NCBI RefSeq assembly: GCF_938017705.1
Contig: NZ_CALIIS010000060.1
Coordinates: 1-18,644, forward strand
Direction of reading: 5' to 3'
From: an uncultured Campylobacter sp.
GTDB lineage: Bacteria; Campylobacterota; Campylobacteria; Campylobacterales; Campylobacteraceae
Length of the DNA stretch: 18,644 nt
The position numbers were made by a program, and so were the translations under genes. Positions 6,489 to 14,048 of the stretch are shown piece by piece; position 1 is the stretch's first letter, and every line of letters begins with the position of its first letter. The notes under the pieces were generated by a model. That model saw only the letters and a program-made list of their open reading frames with translations. It was not told the DNA's origin and ran no database searches.

Positions 6489-8336
6489 TCACAGCGCAAA
6501 CGCCAAAATCAGCAAAATGAAAGATCCCAAAACCATCCACCTTAAATTTGCGCTCAAATCTCCGCTATTGCTTACGCGATCCGCTCCTTCGCCGCTTTTT
6601 ACCGCGGTGCGAGCGATCAAGTCGACGCTGGCGTCTATGATCGCGCCGTCGCATTTAGCGCAGATCTCGCTAAGCTTAGCGTATCCGCGCACGATCACGC
6701 GCTCATAAATTTGCGGGATAAAATACTGAGCGATCAAAATTTTATAAAATTTGCAACTCTTTAAATTTTGGCTAAATTTACCCTTGCCGTATGTCCAAAT
6801 CGTGCCGATCGCCACCGCGCTTATCATCGCTAGCGTTAGAGCGATCAAAATTACCTCCACGCCGTGCGGGATCGAAGCTTTAAAGCCCGGAAGTATGCTA
6901 AGCACGAACTCAGCAAAATCGTGCTCGAAAAAGCCCGCGATTGCCGCAGGCACGGCTAACACGCCCATCGCAATGAGGGCAAAGCCTTTCGCCTCGTGCG
7001 GATGGTAGGTAAATTTTTGCTTGCCGAAAAACACGAGCATTATTAGTCGTACGCTGTAAAATGTCGTCATCGCAGCGCCCGCAAACAGCAGCGCCCAGAT
7101 GAAATACGCGTCCGCGCTCCACGCCGCTTCTAAAATTTTATCTTTTGAGAAAAAGCCCGCGAACGGATAAAATCCGCAAAGCGCGAGCGAGCCTATGCAC
7201 ATTAAAATCGCCGTAGGCCGCATAAACTTATATAATCCGCCCATATTTTGGATATTTAGATCGTCTTTCATCGCGTGCATTACGTTGCCCGCCCCCAAAA
7301 ATAGAAGCGCTTTGAAAAACGCATGCGTCGCCAGATGAAATAGCGCGATCCAATACGCCCCGAGCCCCGCGGCTACGAACATATAGCCAAGCTGCGAAAG
7401 CGTGGAGTAGGCGATGATCTTTTTAAGATCGTTATGAACCAGCGCCATCGATGCCGCAAAGACCGCCACAAAAGCGCCCAAGCAGACGATAAAGCCGCTT
7501 ACTTCCGGCGCGAGCGCGAAAATCGCATTTGCGCGGATTACCAGATAAACGCCCGCCGTAACCATCGTCGCTGCGTGAATAAGCGCGGATACGGGCGTCG
7601 GACCCGCCATCGCGTCGGCAAGCCAGGTATGGAACGGGAACTGCGCGCTTTTGCCCATCGCGCCGATGAATAAAAGCGCTGCGATCAGGGTTAAAATTTC
7701 AGGCTCTAAGCTCGCTGCGTTCGCAAACACTACCTCGTAGCGCAGCGAGCCGAAATTTAAATAGATCAGAAAAATTCCAAGCAACATTCCAAGGTCTGCG
7801 ATGCGGTTCATTATGAAAGCTTCGTTGGCGCACCAGCTGTAATTGCTCCTGTCGTACCAAAAGCCTATTAACAGCCACGAGCAGAGTCCGACCCCCTCCC
7901 AGCCGATGAAAAGTCCTAAAAAATTATCGCTCGTTACCAAAACCAGCATCGAAAAAACGAAAAGCCCCAGGAAGCTGAAAAATTTAGAGAAGTTTTCATC
8001 ATCCCACATATAATAGATCGAATACACATGCACTACGCTGGAAACGATACCTACGACCACCATCATCACCGCACTTACGCTATCTATAAGAAAGCTAAAT
8101 TTTGCATCCAAAAATCCCGTGCTTATGAAATTGGCTAAATTTACGCTGATTAGGCGGTTATCGGAGACGAGCTCCATCAAAGCAAGCGACGCGATAGTAC
8201 TTAAAATCACCAGCGCCGAGCAGATTACGCCAATGAACATCTTATCTTTGGCGCGAATGAAAACGCCTGCGAAGATCGCCGAGGCAAGCGGTGCGAAAAG
8301 GGCGATTAAGAGCCATACAAAAACGGTATCAAGCAT
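6489..8336 (-). CDS. nuoL: Complex I proton-pumping subunit NuoL
   Basis: NuoL is the distal antiporter-like subunit of complex I. The product is 615 residues. The core has GWEGVGLCSWLLIGFWY (Glu147), NEAFIMNRIAD, and GKSAQFPFHTWLADAMAGPTPVSALIHAATMVTAG with Lys229. The region after the canonical 14 helices ends with a final hydrophobic helix (WMVLGSFILLILAFAL), matching the long lateral helix and C-terminal anchor of NuoL. Two ATGs compete: at 8345 AAGG touches the ATG directly, while at 8336 AAGGA is spaced 8 bases, so 8336 is preferred; the difference is three residues. The start overlaps the end of nuoK. Confidence 0.95.
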   Translation of the reverse strand: MLDTVFVWLLIALFAPLASAIFAGVFIRAKDKMFIGVICSALVILSTIASLALMELVSDNRLISVNLANFISTGFLDAKFSFLIDSVSAVMMVVVGIVSSVVHVYSIYYMWDDENFSKFFSFLGLFVFSMLVLVTSDNFLGLFIGWEGVGLCSWLLIGFWYDRSNYSWCANEAFIMNRIADLGMLLGIFLIYLNFGSLRYEVVFANAASLEPEILTLIAALLFIGAMGKSAQFPFHTWLADAMAGPTPVSALIHAATMVTAGVYLVIRANAIFALAPEVSGFIVCLGAFVAVFAASMALVHNDLKKIIAYSTLSQLGYMFVAAGLGAYWIALFHLATHAFFKALLFLGAGNVMHAMKDDLNIQNMGGLYKFMRPTAILMCIGSLALCGFYPFAGFFSKDKILEAAWSADAYFIWALLFAGAAMTTFYSVRLIMLVFFGKQKFTYHPHEAKGFALIAMGVLAVPAAIAGFFEHDFAEFVLSILPGFKASIPHGVEVILIALTLAMISAVAIGTIWTYGKGKFSQNLKSCKFYKILIAQYFIPQIYERVIVRGYAKLSEICAKCDGAIIDASVDLIARTAVKSGEGADRVSNSGDLSANLRWMVLGSFILLILAFAL

Positions 8337-8652
8337 CAGGCCCATCCTTGGAAGGATTTTTAAAATTTACGAAGCTGTCAAGTTCGATGCTGCCCGTTTT
8401 CTTATACCACAAGATGAGCAGCCCAAGCCCCACGGCCATCTCGCTCGCGGCTATCGCTACGATGAAAAGCGCAAAAATTTCGCCGTTTATATTGTCGTAA
8501 AATTTCGCCACGGCGACGAGGGCTAAATTTGCGGCGTTTAATAAAATTTCGCTCGAAAAAAAGAGCATTATTAAATTCCGTCGCTTCATCATACCCGCAA
8601 GCCCGAGCCCAAACATCATCGCAGCGACGATCAGATAGTGATTTAGACCCAT
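8329..8652 (-). CDS. nuoK: Complex I subunit NuoK
   Basis: NuoK is a three-helix membrane subunit (MrpC-like) in the central proton path. The 107-residue product has both functional membrane glutamates: Glu35 in SSEILLNAANLALV and Glu71 in AASEMAVGLGLL, equivalent to Glu36 and Glu72 of E. coli. It is a few residues longer than usual because of a hydrophilic tail. The start ATG at 8652 has GAGGG upstream, and this ribosome site overlaps the nuoJ stop codon (8654-8656). The end overlaps the nuoL start. Confidence 0.95.
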   Translation of the reverse strand: MGLNHYLIVAAMMFGLGLAGMMKRRNLIMLFFSSEILLNAANLALVAVAKFYDNINGEIFALFIVAIAASEMAVGLGLLILWYKKTGSIELDSFVNFKNPSKDGPDA

Positions 8653-8653
8653 T

Positions 8654-9181
8654 TTATCCCTCGCTCTCTTCGTAGCTCAGGCTCGCGTCCATCTGCTTAT
8701 GCGCAAGCACGATAGCGCAGATCATCGCCACGAGCAGCATCACGGCTGCAAGCTCGAAAATCGCCAGATATTTCGTAAAGATAATCATCCCAAGCGCCTC
8801 GGTATCGTCGGTATTTAAAATTTTAAGCGTTTCTACATTGTTCGCAACCACCGCGCCGAGCACGATAATCACGAGTAAAAATGCGATCACGCCGCTAAGC
8901 GCAAAAAATAGCCTTGCTCCTTTTTTCGGCTCGCTTACGTTTTTATCCGCGCCCAAAAACATCAGTGCAAAGCCGTAAAGCACGATCACGGCACCGGTAT
9001 AAACTATAATCTGCACTACGCCCAAAAACTCCGCGTCCAGCAAGAAGAAAAATCCGCTCATAAAGACCATGCCGCCGGCGAGCGCGCTAAGGGCGTAAAG
9101 GACGTTTTTGCTAAAAACGCTGATGCCGAAAAGTGCCAGGCAAACCGCGCTGAAAAAATAAAATGCAAGCGTTTGTATCAT
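8654..9181 (-). CDS. nuoJ: Complex I subunit NuoJ
   Basis: NuoJ is a five-helix membrane subunit at the interface between the quinone module and the pumps. The 175-residue product carries the signature EFLGVVQIIVYTGAVIVLYG in its third helix (from residue 51), where a pi-bulge is seen in complex I structures. The start ATG at 9181 overlaps the nuoI stop as ATGA, and the stop is 1 base before nuoK. A four-base overlap with a gene whose end is repeat-rich means changes in the nuoI repeats must stay in frame to keep nuoJ translation coupled (inference). Confidence 0.95.
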   Translation of the reverse strand: MIQTLAFYFFSAVCLALFGISVFSKNVLYALSALAGGMVFMSGFFFLLDAEFLGVVQIIVYTGAVIVLYGFALMFLGADKNVSEPKKGARLFFALSGVIAFLLVIIVLGAVVANNVETLKILNTDDTEALGMIIFTKYLAIFELAAVMLLVAMICAIVLAHKQMDASLSYEESEG

Positions 9182-10356
9182 TGCTCATCCCCCTGCGCTG
9201 AGGAATCTTCTGCGCTTTGAGAGGCGGAATTTTCTTTGGAATTCCGCGCCGAATCAAGCGTAGAATTTTCAGCGTCCGCGGCGGAATTCTTTTTGGAATT
9301 TGCCTTAGATTTTTTACCTCGCGCGGCGGAACTCCCCGCGTCTTGCATGGCAGAATTTTCTTTAGAATTTTCCCCAGAATCGCCGTCCGTAGCAAGACCG
9401 CCTGTGGAATTCTCGACGTGCGGCGCAACCGAATTCTCTTTAAAATTTTTACTTTGAGCGGCGGAATCGTTGGCGCTTTGCGAGGCGGAGCTTTCTTTGG
9501 AATTTCGCTGCGAATCGGGCGCAGAATTTTCAGCGCCCGCAATAGAATTCTCTTTAGAATTTTCGGCGTCTGCGGCGGAGCTTTCCTTTAAGCTCGCCCG
9601 TTCGGTATTTTGCCGCTCGGATAAAATTTCGCCGCTTAAGCCCGCGCCGCCCGAAAATAGAATTTTATCGCTAGCGGCACCCTCTTTTTTGGAGCTTTCC
9701 GCGGCGCTGTTTTTTAAATTTGAATCCGCGCTCTTTAAGCTTGGCTCGTCGCTTGCGGCGTCGTTTTTTATATAAGCGTTCGGCGTCATCTTGATCAGCG
9801 CGCCCGCGTTTTCATCCAGGCTGCCGTAGCCCGCAAACTCCTGCGCTGCGCCGTTTAAACATAAATTTTCGCCGCGAATTAAAAGATCCTCTTTGAAGCC
9901 GTAGTATGCCCGCTGTTCGCTCGCAAGCTCGTATTCGCAGCCGTGCACGATAGCGATCTCGGGGCAGACGTCCGCGCAGAGCCCGCAATAGACGCAGCGC
10001 CCTAAATTTATCGAATAGTTATCTACCTTTTTGCGGCCATCGCTGCCGAGGCTTGTCTCCATCGCGATGCAGTTCGCCACGCAGATCTTCTCGCACAAGC
10101 CGCATCCGATGCAGCGCTCGCTACCGCTTTCAAGCAAGCGCATAAGCTTGTGCACGCCGCGGTATCTAGGCGGCATGACAAATTTTTCCATAGGATACCG
10201 AAGCGTATGCGAGCCGCCGCGCTTAAACATATTTTTTAGAACGACCCACAGCCCCACGAAAAGTTCGCCGCTAAAGGTGCGGGTTAGGAATCTGCGAAGC
10301 TTATCACCGCCGGATTTAATAGGGGCTCGTTTATCGATCTGGGCGTATCTTGCCAT
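9178..10356 (-). CDS. nuoI: Complex I Fe-S subunit NuoI with long repeat-rich tail
   Basis: NuoI carries clusters N6a and N6b that link NuoG to NuoB in the peripheral arm. Two ferredoxin motifs are seen: C82-x2-C85-x2-C88-x3-C92 and C121-x2-C124-x2-C127-x3-C131 (followed by Pro). The ATG at 10356 is chosen because TAAGGAGGG sits just upstream, overlapping the nuoH stop; the frame continues open to 10779 inside nuoH but is not NuoI-like there. The 392-residue product is far longer than the usual ~210. Residues 1-198 are a normal NuoI; residues 199-392 (9178-9762) are a hydrophilic Ser/Asn/Ala/Glu/Lys tail with about 14 Asn-Ser dipeptides and a 36-residue direct repeat, predicted disordered. 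No frameshift is needed, and the frame ends in ATGA with nuoJ. Confidence 0.94.
   Translation of the reverse strand: MARYAQIDKRAPIKSGGDKLRRFLTRTFSGELFVGLWVVLKNMFKRGGSHTLRYPMEKFVMPPRYRGVHKLMRLLESGSERCIGCGLCEKICVANCIAMETSLGSDGRKKVDNYSINLGRCVYCGLCADVCPEIAIVHGCEYELASEQRAYYGFKEDLLIRGENLCLNGAAQEFAGYGSLDENAGALIKMTPNAYIKNDAASDEPSLKSADSNLKNSAAESSKKEGAASDKILFSGGAGLSGEILSERQNTERASLKESSAADAENSKENSIAGAENSAPDSQRNSKESSASQSANDSAAQSKNFKENSVAPHVENSTGGLATDGDSGENSKENSAMQDAGSSAARGKKSKANSKKNSAADAENSTLDSARNSKENSASQSAEDSSAQGDEQ
9200..9304. repeat. Direct repeat copy A in nuoI tail
   Basis: This ~105-base copy matches copy B at 9461-9565 with an offset of 261 bases (87 codons), at roughly 75-80% identity by eye in its core. 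It encodes a 36-residue unit (beginning NSKKNSAADAENST on the minus strand) with about 27 of 36 residues identical to copy B. It contains the 8-bp inverted arms GCGGAATT (9224-9231) and AATTCCGC (9240-9247). Confidence 0.8.
9461..9565. repeat. Direct repeat copy B in nuoI tail
   Basis: This is the partner of copy A at 9200-9304. It encodes NSKENSIAGAENSAPD and onward on the minus strand. GAATT-type words inside both copies recur mostly at 12-base steps with some at 21 or 24, all multiples of three, so each places Asn-Ser in frame. Confidence 0.8.
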
Positions 10357-10367
10357 CGCAACCCTCC

Positions 10368-11363
10368 TTAAACGATCGCTAGCGCGGTAATTAGCACGCA
10401 AGCAAGAGCTAACGGCATGCAGAATTTCCAGCAAAGCCCCATCAGCTGATCGGGGGGCAGATGCGGCCACGCCGCGCGCGCCCATAGGAAGCAGAAAAAC
10501 ACGAGGCTTGATTTTAACACCATCATAACGCCGCCAGGGATAAACCAAAACGCGTTGAATCCGCCCAAAAACAGCAGCGTCGTAACGACGGAGTAGGTTA
10601 TGATATTGGCGTATTCGCCGATAAAAAACATACCCCAGCGCATGCCCGAATACGCCGTACCAGCGCCCGCTACGATCTCGGTTTCGTTTTCGGTGAGACA
10701 CAGCGGCGTGCGGTTGCACTCTACAAAGGTTGCGATGAGAAAGAGCGCGAAGCAGACGGGCTCTTTCCAGATAAACCACTTGTCAATACCGCCGCTTTGC
10801 GCGCTTACGATGTCGATGAGCGAGAGCGAGCCCGTGATCATCACGATAGGGATCAGGCTAAGGCCGTTTATCACCTCAAAGCAGGTGATCTGCAAAAACG
10901 CGCGAAACGCGCCTATCGTGCCCCATTTATTGTAGCTCGCAAGCCCTCCGATCAGCAGTCCGTAAACGCAGGTGCCGCTAGCTCCGAGCAAAAATAAAAT
11001 TCCCACATTTATATCGCTTAAAATCGGCTGGATGGTTCGCCCGCCGATCGTAAACTCCGGCAGCAGCGGCACTACCGAAAGCGCCACGAAAGCGCCCGTA
11101 GCAGAGATTATCGGCGCGATTTTAAAAAGAAGCTTATTCGCCCGCGCAGGGATCGCGTCCTCTTTAGTAAAAAGCTTTATCATATCAGCGCCCACCTGCA
11201 AAAGCCCCGCAGGCCCGACCATAGAGGGTCCGATCCTGCGCTGCATAAAGGCAAGCACCTTACGCTCGGCATAGGTTGCAAGCCCCGAGAGTAGCGCGAT
11301 GACGGCTAAAATCACGAGCGCCTTTAAGACGGTAGCTACGAAATAAAATGCACTATCGCTCAT
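10368..11363 (-). CDS. nuoH: Complex I quinone-site membrane subunit NuoH
   Basis: NuoH forms the membrane side of the quinone chamber and joins the peripheral arm to the pumps. The 331-residue product has the hallmark AERKVLAFMQRRIGP (32-46) and GAFRAFLQITCFEVINGLSL (151-170). The loop after TM5, normally ETNRxPFDLPEAE...TEYSG, reads VECNRTPLCLTENETEI then TAYSG here: Glu225, 227 and 229 are kept, but the usual Asp is Cys222 and the usual Glu of TEYSG is Ala237. The start ATG at 11363 overlaps the nuoG stop as ATGA, and the stop forms part of the nuoI ribosome site. Confidence 0.95.
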   Translation of the reverse strand: MSDSAFYFVATVLKALVILAVIALLSGLATYAERKVLAFMQRRIGPSMVGPAGLLQVGADMIKLFTKEDAIPARANKLLFKIAPIISATGAFVALSVVPLLPEFTIGGRTIQPILSDINVGILFLLGASGTCVYGLLIGGLASYNKWGTIGAFRAFLQITCFEVINGLSLIPIVMITGSLSLIDIVSAQSGGIDKWFIWKEPVCFALFLIATFVECNRTPLCLTENETEIVAGAGTAYSGMRWGMFFIGEYANIITYSVVTTLLFLGGFNAFWFIPGGVMMVLKSSLVFFCFLWARAAWPHLPPDQLMGLCWKFCMPLALACVLITALAIV

Positions 11364-14047
11364 CTGCCCTCTCCTTTGGAATTTGAAATTTTCTCGATTT
11401 TCACGCTTGCATAGCGCGAGGTTTTGAAAAATATCTCGCCGCGCAGCTTCTCGTCAAAATACGGCAGATACGCCCCGCTAAAGCCTGGATCGATCTTTAC
11501 GCTAACGACGATTTCGCATTTTAAATTTACGAGCTCAGTCGCGCCGTTTTCGCTATTTTCATCACCGGCGCCGCCGGCTTTATGCGCGGCGCTTGCGCGA
11601 TCCGTTTTTTTAGCGCGACCGGTGCCGCTTTTATCATTAGCGGCACTCGTTTTGCCTGCGCCGCCAGTTTTTTTATCGTTGCTCGCGCCGTCCGCTTGGT
11701 AAATTTTAACGACGTCGCCCGCGCTCACGCCCAGAGCTTCGGCGATGCCGGGGCTTAGATACAGCGCGCCCGCTTCGCCCAGAGCGCTGCTTGCGCCGCT
11801 AAATTTATTGAATTGATGCAGCGGATTTGCCTCATAGATTAAAATTTCGCCCTCGCCTACTTTAAGCGGCACGGAAGGCAAAATTTCAAACTCCTCCTCG
11901 CTAGCGGCGAGCTCCTTGTTTCGTAACTCATATCCGCGGTGATTTGCGCCGCCGTTGTCGTAGAAATTTTCTAAATCGTCAAATTTAATCGGCTCAAAAT
12001 CCGCGCCCAAGCTAGGCGTATAGCCGATCGCATGCTCCGCGCAAACCCCAAGCGCACAGGCAATATCGTTTAGCTCGTATCCGCCGTAATCAAGCGCCGC
12101 ATTGGTGAGCACCACGCGCTTGTCATAGTTCGTAAACGTGCCCTCCTGCTGCACCAAGCTAGGCGCGTCCAGATCCGCTTCCAGCACGCCGAAACTAATA
12201 TCGCCCGCTTCATTGTAGCCTAGCGTCTCGCCCGCGCTCGTTTGCGCACTAAGCTCACAGATGAGCGCGACGCCCAGGCTGTTTGTACGCGGCGGCACCA
12301 CTAGCACTTTTAGCGGCGTGTAGCGCTGCACCAAGCCCGCTAGACGCGCAAGCATGGCGCTATTTGGCGTGCGGATGAAATCCTCGCCGATGATGAGCGA
12401 AAAACTCTCCTTTTTAGCCAAAAGCTCATCCACTTTTTGCTCGTCCAGCCCGAGCGCTACGGCAAAATTTGAAATTTTACTTTCCGCAGGATTTTCGGAA
12501 TTCTGCACGGAATTTTCAGCATTGCCGTCCGCGCTTGCGGAATCTGCGTCGCCGCTCGCACTCGCAACGTTCTTAGTGCCATTTACCTCCGTAGAATTCT
12601 CAGGATTTTGCGAATCTGCAGATTTCTCATCTAAATTTTGCTTCGCCGCGGCGAGCGAAATTTTAAATTCCGCCGCGAGTTTCGCATCCAACCACCCAGG
12701 CAGATCGCGTCCGAATTTCTGCAAGATCCAAAGCAGGATCTGCGCCTCCAAGCCCGTGGCGTGCGGCTGATGGATGAAATTTTTACTAAAACCCTTAATG
12801 CCCTCGTCGCAAAACGGATGAAAATAGATCCCGCTTGCCTTATTTAGCTTGCAGGCGCTGTTTACCGCATAGCCCAGATTTGGCGCGTCGCTACGTAAAA
12901 ACGTGCCGCAAACTACGATGAAATCGCTGTTTTTAACCGTCTGCGAATCCGCATTATAAAATTTCGTGCCGCTAAGCTTAGAAAATTCGCGCAGGAATTT
13001 TTGATACGCAAGCGCTTCGTCGTTAATCAGAGCGAGCTTAAATTTTTGCCGCAAAAGCTCTAAAATCCGCGCTTCTTCGTTGGTGATGAAGCTATTAAAT
13101 TTGATATTTTTGATCTCGCCGTCCTCGATGCCGCGCACGATGCGGTTAAAAACCGCTTCGTTTTTGCTCGCCCGCTCGTTTGAAAAATCCCAGCCGAAGC
13201 GCGCTCCTGCATGCAGAACGCTGAAATTTATGTCGCTGCTAACGCGATAAATTTTTTCACGCGGGTCGCCTATGCCGCGGCGCTTGATCTCGTAATAAAG
13301 CAGTTCGCAATCACTGCTATGCGGGTTGGAAGCGGGGATTTGACGCAGTTCCCAGGCGTTTGAAACGTATTTAAACGCGCTCTCTACCAGAGCCCCCGTC
13401 GGGCAGACCGCCGCGCTCTCGCCGTAGTTTACGCAATCATCCTCATCGTTAACCCGCGCGATTAGACTTTTTTGCAGCTTGTTCCATACGGCGTAGGCGT
13501 CTTTAGGCATCGCGTCCTTTTGCTCCTTACTTAGCGCGTCTCCGCCGCGCGGAACGAGCTTAAACGCATCTACGCCCAAGCGGTCCTTCGCGGCGGTAAT
13601 ACAGCGCTCGCAGACGATACAAAGGCTAGGATCATAGCTTAAATACCCCCAATCCTGCACCTCGCGCGCCGTATCGCGGATAGCGTAGCTTTGGGTATTT
13701 GTGCGCATCAGATGGGCTAAATTTTGAAGCTCGCACTCGCCGCTTTGATCGCAAACCCCGCACGCCATCGGATGGTTGATACAATAAACCTGCGTAATCG
13801 CCTCGCGCTCGGCGTCAATCTCGGGGCTGCGGCTGTAAACAACCATGCCGTCTTTGGCTTTGGCGTTGCAGCTATAGACACGCTTGCCGTCCGCTTCGAC
13901 CATACAAAGCCTGCATGCGAGCGTCGGCGTACCGCCGCTTAGATAACAAAGCGCTGGGATAAAAACGCCGCAGCGACGCGCGACCTGCAAGATATACTCG
14001 CCCTCGTCGCACTCGCAAGCTTTACCGTCGATCGTGATCTTTGCCAT
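11360..14047 (-). CDS. nuoG: Complex I large Fe-S subunit NuoG, with two insertions
   Basis: NuoG is the electron-input Fe-S subunit. The product is 895 residues. Cluster ligands seen: [2Fe-2S] Cys34, 45, 48, 60; N3 His92, Cys96, 99, 105; N4 Cys143, 146, 149, 215. The extra N7 motif (CxxCxxxC) of E. coli is absent; only Cys247 occurs there. The C-terminal part is molybdopterin-oxidoreductase-like. Two low-complexity insertions of about 52 residues each lie at ~471-522 (12481-12637, Ser/Asn/Glu-rich) and ~785-836 (11538-11692, Gly/Ala/Lys/Thr-rich), explaining a length above the roughly 820-845 I recall for relatives. ATG at 14047 has TAAGG upstream; earlier in-frame codons to 14122 lie inside the preceding gene. 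With no NuoF, it should take electrons directly or through the two small neighbouring proteins. Confidence 0.95.
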   Translation of the reverse strand: MAKITIDGKACECDEGEYILQVARRCGVFIPALCYLSGGTPTLACRLCMVEADGKRVYSCNAKAKDGMVVYSRSPEIDAEREAITQVYCINHPMACGVCDQSGECELQNLAHLMRTNTQSYAIRDTAREVQDWGYLSYDPSLCIVCERCITAAKDRLGVDAFKLVPRGGDALSKEQKDAMPKDAYAVWNKLQKSLIARVNDEDDCVNYGESAAVCPTGALVESAFKYVSNAWELRQIPASNPHSSDCELLYYEIKRRGIGDPREKIYRVSSDINFSVLHAGARFGWDFSNERASKNEAVFNRIVRGIEDGEIKNIKFNSFITNEEARILELLRQKFKLALINDEALAYQKFLREFSKLSGTKFYNADSQTVKNSDFIVVCGTFLRSDAPNLGYAVNSACKLNKASGIYFHPFCDEGIKGFSKNFIHQPHATGLEAQILLWILQKFGRDLPGWLDAKLAAEFKISLAAAKQNLDEKSADSQNPENSTEVNGTKNVASASGDADSASADGNAENSVQNSENPAESKISNFAVALGLDEQKVDELLAKKESFSLIIGEDFIRTPNSAMLARLAGLVQRYTPLKVLVVPPRTNSLGVALICELSAQTSAGETLGYNEAGDISFGVLEADLDAPSLVQQEGTFTNYDKRVVLTNAALDYGGYELNDIACALGVCAEHAIGYTPSLGADFEPIKFDDLENFYDNGGANHRGYELRNKELAASEEEFEILPSVPLKVGEGEILIYEANPLHQFNKFSGASSALGEAGALYLSPGIAEALGVSAGDVVKIYQADGASNDKKTGGAGKTSAANDKSGTGRAKKTDRASAAHKAGGAGDENSENGATELVNLKCEIVVSVKIDPGFSGAYLPYFDEKLRGEIFFKTSRYASVKIEKISNSKGEGR

Positions 14048-14048
14048 T

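Noticed and set aside
9111..9542. 143-codon open frame of Arg/Pro/Lys/Ile repeats on the minus strand
   Set aside because: It is the shadow of the nuoI tail repeats in another frame; in-phase repeats keep alternative frames open. No ribosome site or family match.
9200..9565. CRISPR-like array from repeated GAATT units
   Set aside because: Units are short, degenerate, in frame and lack unique spacers of constant length; they encode the NuoI tail.
9217..9775. Plus-strand open frames with Phe/Gly/Arg or Glu-Phe repeats opposite nuoI
   Set aside because: They are antisense shadows of the same repeats; the minus frame joins directly to the two-ferredoxin NuoI core and the nuoJ ATGA overlap.
10357..10779. 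Extension of the nuoI frame 141 codons upstream into nuoH
   Set aside because: The sequence there is not NuoI-like, overlaps conserved NuoH, and ATG 10356 has a near-perfect Shine-Dalgarno.
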